Assembly: GCF_034541975.1 (NCBI RefSeq)
Contig: NZ_JAVYJM010000001.1
Source: Dermacoccus abyssi
GTDB taxonomy: Bacteria; Actinomycetota; Actinomycetes; Actinomycetales; Dermatophilaceae
Direction: 5' to 3' (one strand)
DNA: 64,000 bases
The translations under genes and the position numbers were made by a program. The notes beneath the pieces are model-generated. The model worked only from the letters and a program-made list of their open reading frames with translations. It searched no databases and was not told the origin of the DNA. Below are positions 60,608 to 64,000 of this stretch, in pieces. The first letter of the stretch is position 1. The number at the start of each line of letters is the position of its first letter.

Positions 60608-62023
60608 ATGACCTCTCGCCTCGCCCTCGTCACCGGGGCCACCGGATACGTCGGCGGCCAGGTGGCCGCTGAACTCGTCGAGCGGGGATGGCGCGTGCGC
60701 GTGCTCAGCCGCAGCGAGAAGAAGGTGCGTGCGCTGCCGTGGGGCGAGCACGTCGAGGTCGTCGAGGGTGACGCGTCCGAGGCCTCCGACGTCGCGCGCG
60801 CCATGGAGGACGTCGACGTCGCCTGGTACCTGCTGCACTCGATGAGCACGTCCGACGACTTCGTCTCCGAGGAGAAGGAGATGGCCTCGACGTTCGCCGA
60901 CGCCGCCCGCGACGCCGGTGTCTCGCGCATCGTCTACCTCGGTGGCCTGCACCCGGACGACGAGGACGTCGAGCAGTTGTCCGACCACCTGCGCTCGCGC
61001 GTCGAGGTGGGCCACGTGCTCATCGACTCCGGCGTTCCGACGGCGGCGCTGCAGGCGGGCGTCGTCATCGGTGACGAGTCGTCGTCGTTCATCATGCTGC
61101 GCAACCTCAGCGAGCGCCTGCCCGGCGCGATCGCGCCGAAGTGGATCAAGAACCGCATCCAGCCGATCGCCGTCGCCGACGCCGTGCACTATCTCGTCGG
61201 TGCCGCCGACCTGCCCGCCGACGTCAGCCGCACCTTCGACATCGGCGGCCCCGAACCCATGCCGTACGGCGACATGATGAAGCGCTACGCGAAGGCGACG
61301 AAGCGCTGGCTGCCGCGCATCGTGGGCACCGCGCCGGTGACGACGGCCGGACTCGCCGGGCACTGGATCGGCCTCGTGACGCCCGTCTCCAGCAGCCTGG
61401 CGGCGCCGCTCATCGGCAGCCTGCAGCACGACACCGTCGTCCATGAACGCGACCTCGACGACCTCGTCGGCGCACCTCCGGGCGGTCACACGACGTTCGA
61501 GGATGCCGTGCGCGCGGCCGTGAAGAACCTCGACACCTCGCGCTGGGTACGCACGCTCGGGCTGACGTCCGCCGCCGTCGCCGCGACCGCCGTCGCCGGC
61601 TCGCTGCTGACCGACCCGAAGTCGGCGTGGTACCGCACGCTGCGCAAGCCTGCGATCCAGCCGCCGCCCGCCGCGTTCCCGGTCGTGTGGAGCGCGCTCT
61701 ACACCGACCTCGCGCTCATCTCGAGCCTGACGATCGCCGACCTCGCCGAGACGGGCCGCACCAAGGAACAGCGGGCGTACATCGCGGCGCTCGCCGCGAA
61801 CCTGGCCCTCAACGTCGGCTGGAACGGCACGTTCTTCGCCGCGAAGAAGCTGCGTCCGGCGGTGCTGGAGGCTGCGGCGCTCGCCGCCAGCTCGGCCGAC
61901 CTCGTGCGCCGCGCGCACAAGGCCTCGCCGGAGAAGGGCGTCGTGCTCGCGCCGTACGCGGCGTGGACGGGGTTCGCCACCGTCCTCAGCGCGGTCATCG
62001 CCCGTCGCAACCCGGGACGCTGA
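60608..62023 (+). CDS. Rossmann NAD(P)-binding protein fused to a TspO/MBR domain
   Basis: The 471-residue protein joins two domains. Residues about 1-310 form an atypical short-chain-dehydrogenase/NmrA-like domain: LALVTGATGYVGGQVAAELVERGW (nucleotide loop), VAWYLLHSMSTSDDF, and IVYLGGLHPDD. Residues about 330-471 match TspO: WYRTLRKPAIQPPPAAFPVVWSALYTDLALISSLTIADLAE, NLALNVGWNGTFFAAKKLRPAVLEA and a final helix. The TspO part has five helices. TspO proteins bind porphyrins and affect pigment and oxidative-stress responses in bacteria. The ATG at 60608 has GGATGG upstream; 60599 is an alternative. Confidence 0.85.
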   Translation: MTSRLALVTGATGYVGGQVAAELVERGWRVRVLSRSEKKVRALPWGEHVEVVEGDASEASDVARAMEDVDVAWYLLHSMSTSDDFVSEEKEMASTFADAARDAGVSRIVYLGGLHPDDEDVEQLSDHLRSRVEVGHVLIDSGVPTAALQAGVVIGDESSSFIMLRNLSERLPGAIAPKWIKNRIQPIAVADAVHYLVGAADLPADVSRTFDIGGPEPMPYGDMMKRYAKATKRWLPRIVGTAPVTTAGLAGHWIGLVTPVSSSLAAPLIGSLQHDTVVHERDLDDLVGAPPGGHTTFEDAVRAAVKNLDTSRWVRTLGLTSAAVAATAVAGSLLTDPKSAWYRTLRKPAIQPPPAAFPVVWSALYTDLALISSLTIADLAETGRTKEQRAYIAALAANLALNVGWNGTFFAAKKLRPAVLEAAALAASSADLVRRAHKASPEKGVVLAPYAAWTGFATVLSAVIARRNPGR

Positions 62024-62745
62024 TGGCGACATCGCACCGCTCACCTCGCCACGTCTTCGGCGCCGCGCTCGCAGGGTCACGCGACGTCGAACTACGTGAC
62101 GCCGGGGCCGATCCCGTGCCCGAGCATCGTCTCGGGGCGACGCGGGTCATCATCGGCGCGACGGGCGTCGCGGCCGCCGTCGCCCTCTCGTGGTCGCTCA
62201 ATCTCGAGCCGGGGCAGGCCCTGTTCTACCCGGCGACGTTCCTCGTCTCCGTCATCTACGGAGCGGGGATCTTCGCGGCCGGCCGGGTCGGCGCGACCAG
62301 GCTGCGCTGGCGCGCTGACGGACGCGAACTGCTCGAGGCGTTCGGCATCGGCATCGCGCTGGCGCTGTTGTTCGTCGTCGGCGCGTTTCTCGTGCGCTTC
62401 ATCCCGGCGCTGCGCGACCCCGTCTCGCACCTGCTCGACCATGCCCGCATGGGCAGCCTGCCGATCGTCGCACTGACGACGGCCGTCAACGGCATCGCCG
62501 AGGAGGTGTTCTACCGAGGCGGGCTCTGGCGCGTGCTGTCGCCGAGGAAGCGCGTGCTGTGGACGACCGTCGCTTACACCGCCGTCACGGCCCTGACCGG
62601 CATTCCGCTGCTCGCACTCGCCGCGGCGATGCTCGGCTTCGTCGTCGCCGTGCTGCGTCAGCAGTCGGGCTCGCTCGCGGGGCCGATCGTCACGCACCTG
62701 ACGTGGTCGATGCTCATGCTCTTCGTCCTGCCGCACGTCGTGTAG
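62023..62745 (+). CDS. CPBP-family intramembrane protease
   Basis: The 240-residue protein has about six helices and the CPBP/Abi (CAAX protease) motifs EEVFYRG (Glu-Glu and Arg) and later THLTWSM (His-x-x-x-Trp/Asn-type). Members cleave prenylated or membrane peptides or act in bacteriocin self-immunity; for most bacterial members the substrate is unknown. The ATG overlaps the previous stop by one base (TGATG), so it is co-transcribed with the TspO fusion. Confidence 0.85.
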   Translation: MATSHRSPRHVFGAALAGSRDVELRDAGADPVPEHRLGATRVIIGATGVAAAVALSWSLNLEPGQALFYPATFLVSVIYGAGIFAAGRVGATRLRWRADGRELLEAFGIGIALALLFVVGAFLVRFIPALRDPVSHLLDHARMGSLPIVALTTAVNGIAEEVFYRGGLWRVLSPRKRVLWTTVAYTAVTALTGIPLLALAAAMLGFVVAVLRQQSGSLAGPIVTHLTWSMLMLFVLPHVV

Positions 62746-62950
62746 TGAGATCGGCAGCCCGACGCCCTTGACGTGGGGTGTCCCCCCGCTGCGATCTACG
62801 GTGGAAATCAACCTGTGGTGCCAGGCTGGCACTCAGGGCGGCGTCGGGGGACGGTCGCGGCGGATCTCGAGCGATACGCCCCGTCGTCAGACTGAGCGTC
62901 AGCGATTTTCGCCCGAGATCGCGTCGGCAGCGACGCGATGTCGGGGAACA

Positions 62951-63592
62951 TCACGACGAGGAGCGCTCCCCAGCGTCAGCACGAATGTCATCGTCAGCGC
63001 CACCGTCGGCGAAGATGATCCTGACGGGCCCGCGAGCTGCCTCGTCGACGGCCTTGCCCTCCTGGGTGACGAGCACCTCGCCGGCCGCTCGCATTCGATG
63101 CGCCACGGCGCGGACGGCGGGCATGAGGTCGCGCCACCCGTCATCGCCGTTCGTCGCATCGCTGCCCCCGGTGGTGGTCGACTCGCCTCCGACTCGGGTC
63201 GCCGTCTCGTGGCCACGCGCCTGCGAAATACCGTCGCCGTGCACGTCAGCGTGCGCGCCGTTGCCGACCACGCGCGCGACGTCGCTGGGGCAGATGCTCT
63301 TGCCGGCGCGATGACGCAGCAGCGCGCGGATCGTCGCTTCGATGCGGACGTCGCGTTCGTCGTCGGACGGAGTAGTCCACCATTCGTAGCCCCGCTCGCC
63401 GAGAGCGATCTTGGCCTCCTGCACGCGCGGTCGGGCGTGCTCGGCGTCCGTGCGCACGAGGCGACGGGCGGCCATCAGTTCGTCGACGAGTTCTTGCCGC
63501 AGCTTCGGCGGGATGCCGGGGTCGGACGCGCGCCAGCGTCGACCGTTCACCACGATGTAGCGACCGTCCGGGGTGCGCTCGGGTTCACTCAC
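62951..63592 (-). CDS. DUF3253 protein with a fused N-terminal module
   Basis: The 213-residue protein combines two parts. Residues about 1-75 (RTPDGRYIVVNGRRWRASDPGIPPKLRQELVDELMAARR...VQEAKIALGERGYEWW) match the short proteins often mislabelled as Tol transporters. The DUF3253 winged-helix part follows (VRIEATIRALLRHRAGKSICPSDVARVVG...WRDLMPAVRAVAHRMRAAGEVLVTQEGKAVD). A Gly/Asp/Thr-rich insertion of about 35 residues splits it (about 125-160). The start is a GTG at 63592. Function unknown; a DNA-binding role is possible for the winged helix. Confidence 0.7.
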   Translation of the reverse strand: MSEPERTPDGRYIVVNGRRWRASDPGIPPKLRQELVDELMAARRLVRTDAEHARPRVQEAKIALGERGYEWWTTPSDDERDVRIEATIRALLRHRAGKSICPSDVARVVGNGAHADVHGDGISQARGHETATRVGGESTTTGGSDATNGDDGWRDLMPAVRAVAHRMRAAGEVLVTQEGKAVDEAARGPVRIIFADGGADDDIRADAGERSSS

Positions 63593-63914
63593 CCACCCAC
63601 TGTGACGGCCCACGCCGCCGCGTGTCCACCGGAGCACGTCTCACATGCCCGAACCGACGAAGACGGGTCTGCCTCGCGCCGCCTCCCCGGGGCCTGGCTC
63701 ATGTCGGCGGCACCGTCTGACTGCACATGCGCGATGCACTTTTCAGGCCAAGGGACGATCGTTGCCCGGATTCGCGTCGAACAGGACGCGAATCCGGGCA
63801 ACGACGATCCGTCAACGGGCGAGCCGGCGGGTAGGGTGACGGCGCCCGCCCTCGGTCGCGTTCACTGTGTCGTGCTCAGTGTCGTAGCCGATGAGATCGC
63901 GTCCAGGAGAAGCC
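63593..63914. other. Intergenic region between two divergent genes
   Basis: This 322-base stretch has no convincing gene. It holds a perfect 19-bp inverted repeat (see next entry) and should contain the promoters of the two divergent genes. I could not identify either promoter with confidence. Confidence 0.6.
63760..63803. repeat. Perfect 19-bp inverted repeat upstream of the last gene
   Basis: The arms 63760-63778 and 63785-63803 match perfectly with a 6-base loop. They lie 111 bases before the final gene start. The arm begins CGTTGCCCGG, close to the CGATGTTGCCCG arm at 59582. The position between divergent starts argues against a plain terminator. Confidence 0.6.
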
Positions 63915-64000
63915 ATGGTTCGTGTCGCGTCGGTTCCGGCCGATCACCCCTACGTCGCGCATCTCTCCCCGACCGGCGAGACACCAGGCGACGGGTGCGA
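63915..64000 (+). CDS. Unidentified gene, 5' end only
   Basis: The ATG at 63915 follows an AGGAG ribosome-binding site (63905). Only 28 codons are inside the window (MVRVASVPADHPYVAHL...). The start resembles some actinobacterial glycosyltransferase-like proteins that begin with RVASVPA-H-YV-HL, but this is too short to assign. The frame is open to the window end. Confidence 0.45.
   Translation, partial: MVRVASVPADHPYVAHLSPTGETPGDGC

Overview
The window is about 68% G+C by eye, with GTG starts, ATGA stop/start overlaps and Actinobacteria-type proteins (GTP-type PEPCK, split CrtYc/CrtYd lycopene cyclase, SigE-like ECF sigma factor, LCP wall enzyme). It reads as chromosomal DNA of a pigmented member of the Micrococcales; a Dermacoccus-like organism is my best guess, made from gene content only. 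I see no CRISPR array, prophage, insertion sequence or rRNA.

Region 1 (1-13.7 kb) holds a permease tail, peptide deformylase, an SMP-30 protein, tRNA-Arg, a small secreted protein and a TauE-like transporter, then a selenocysteine/formate island. The island has selB and selA, tRNA-Sec (selC), selD, and a three-gene formate dehydrogenase (NrfD-type anchor, four-cluster Fe-S subunit, catalytic subunit). The catalytic gene has an in-frame TGA at codon 188 followed by a SECIS-like hairpin, so the two open frames there are one selenoprotein gene and the locus encodes the machinery to translate it.

Region 2 (13.7-32.4 kb) is mostly housekeeping and accessory genes: P450, SGNH lipoprotein, histidine phosphatase, PepSY-repeat protein, TrhO, a frameshifted ABC-F gene, CsbD, an amino-acid permease, an RlmM-like methyltransferase, a kinase-fold protein and a DUF559 protein bracketed by three copies of a repeat, pckG behind a Crp/GlxR-type site, a lipoprotein plus nucleoside-kinase pair, an ECF sigma factor with its membrane anti-sigma partner, and an orphan ParA. 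Region 3 (32.4-45.9 kb) carries glycerol catabolism (glpFK divergent from glpD), a large unknown membrane protein, a two-component system, a GtrA protein, tRNA-Ser, an LCP protein, cspA and an ABC exporter divergent from its MarR regulator.

Region 4 (45.9-48.2 kb) is decaying DNA: an MFS tail and an AGPS-like FAD oxidase tail joined head to head by what looks like a single deletion, a nonsense codon in the oxidase, and a frameshifted diacylglycerol kinase. Region 5 (48.2-62.7 kb) is a carotenoid locus. Eight tightly packed genes (crtB, Rieske oxygenase, crtYc, crtYd, crtU, crtE, idi, crtI) predict isorenieratene, with the Rieske protein a candidate for later oxidation. Two glycosyltransferase genes diverge from crtB and could glycosylate the product. 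A nearby gene fuses a Rossmann NAD(P)-binding domain to a TspO domain. The window ends with a CPBP protease, a DUF3253 protein and the start of an unidentified gene.
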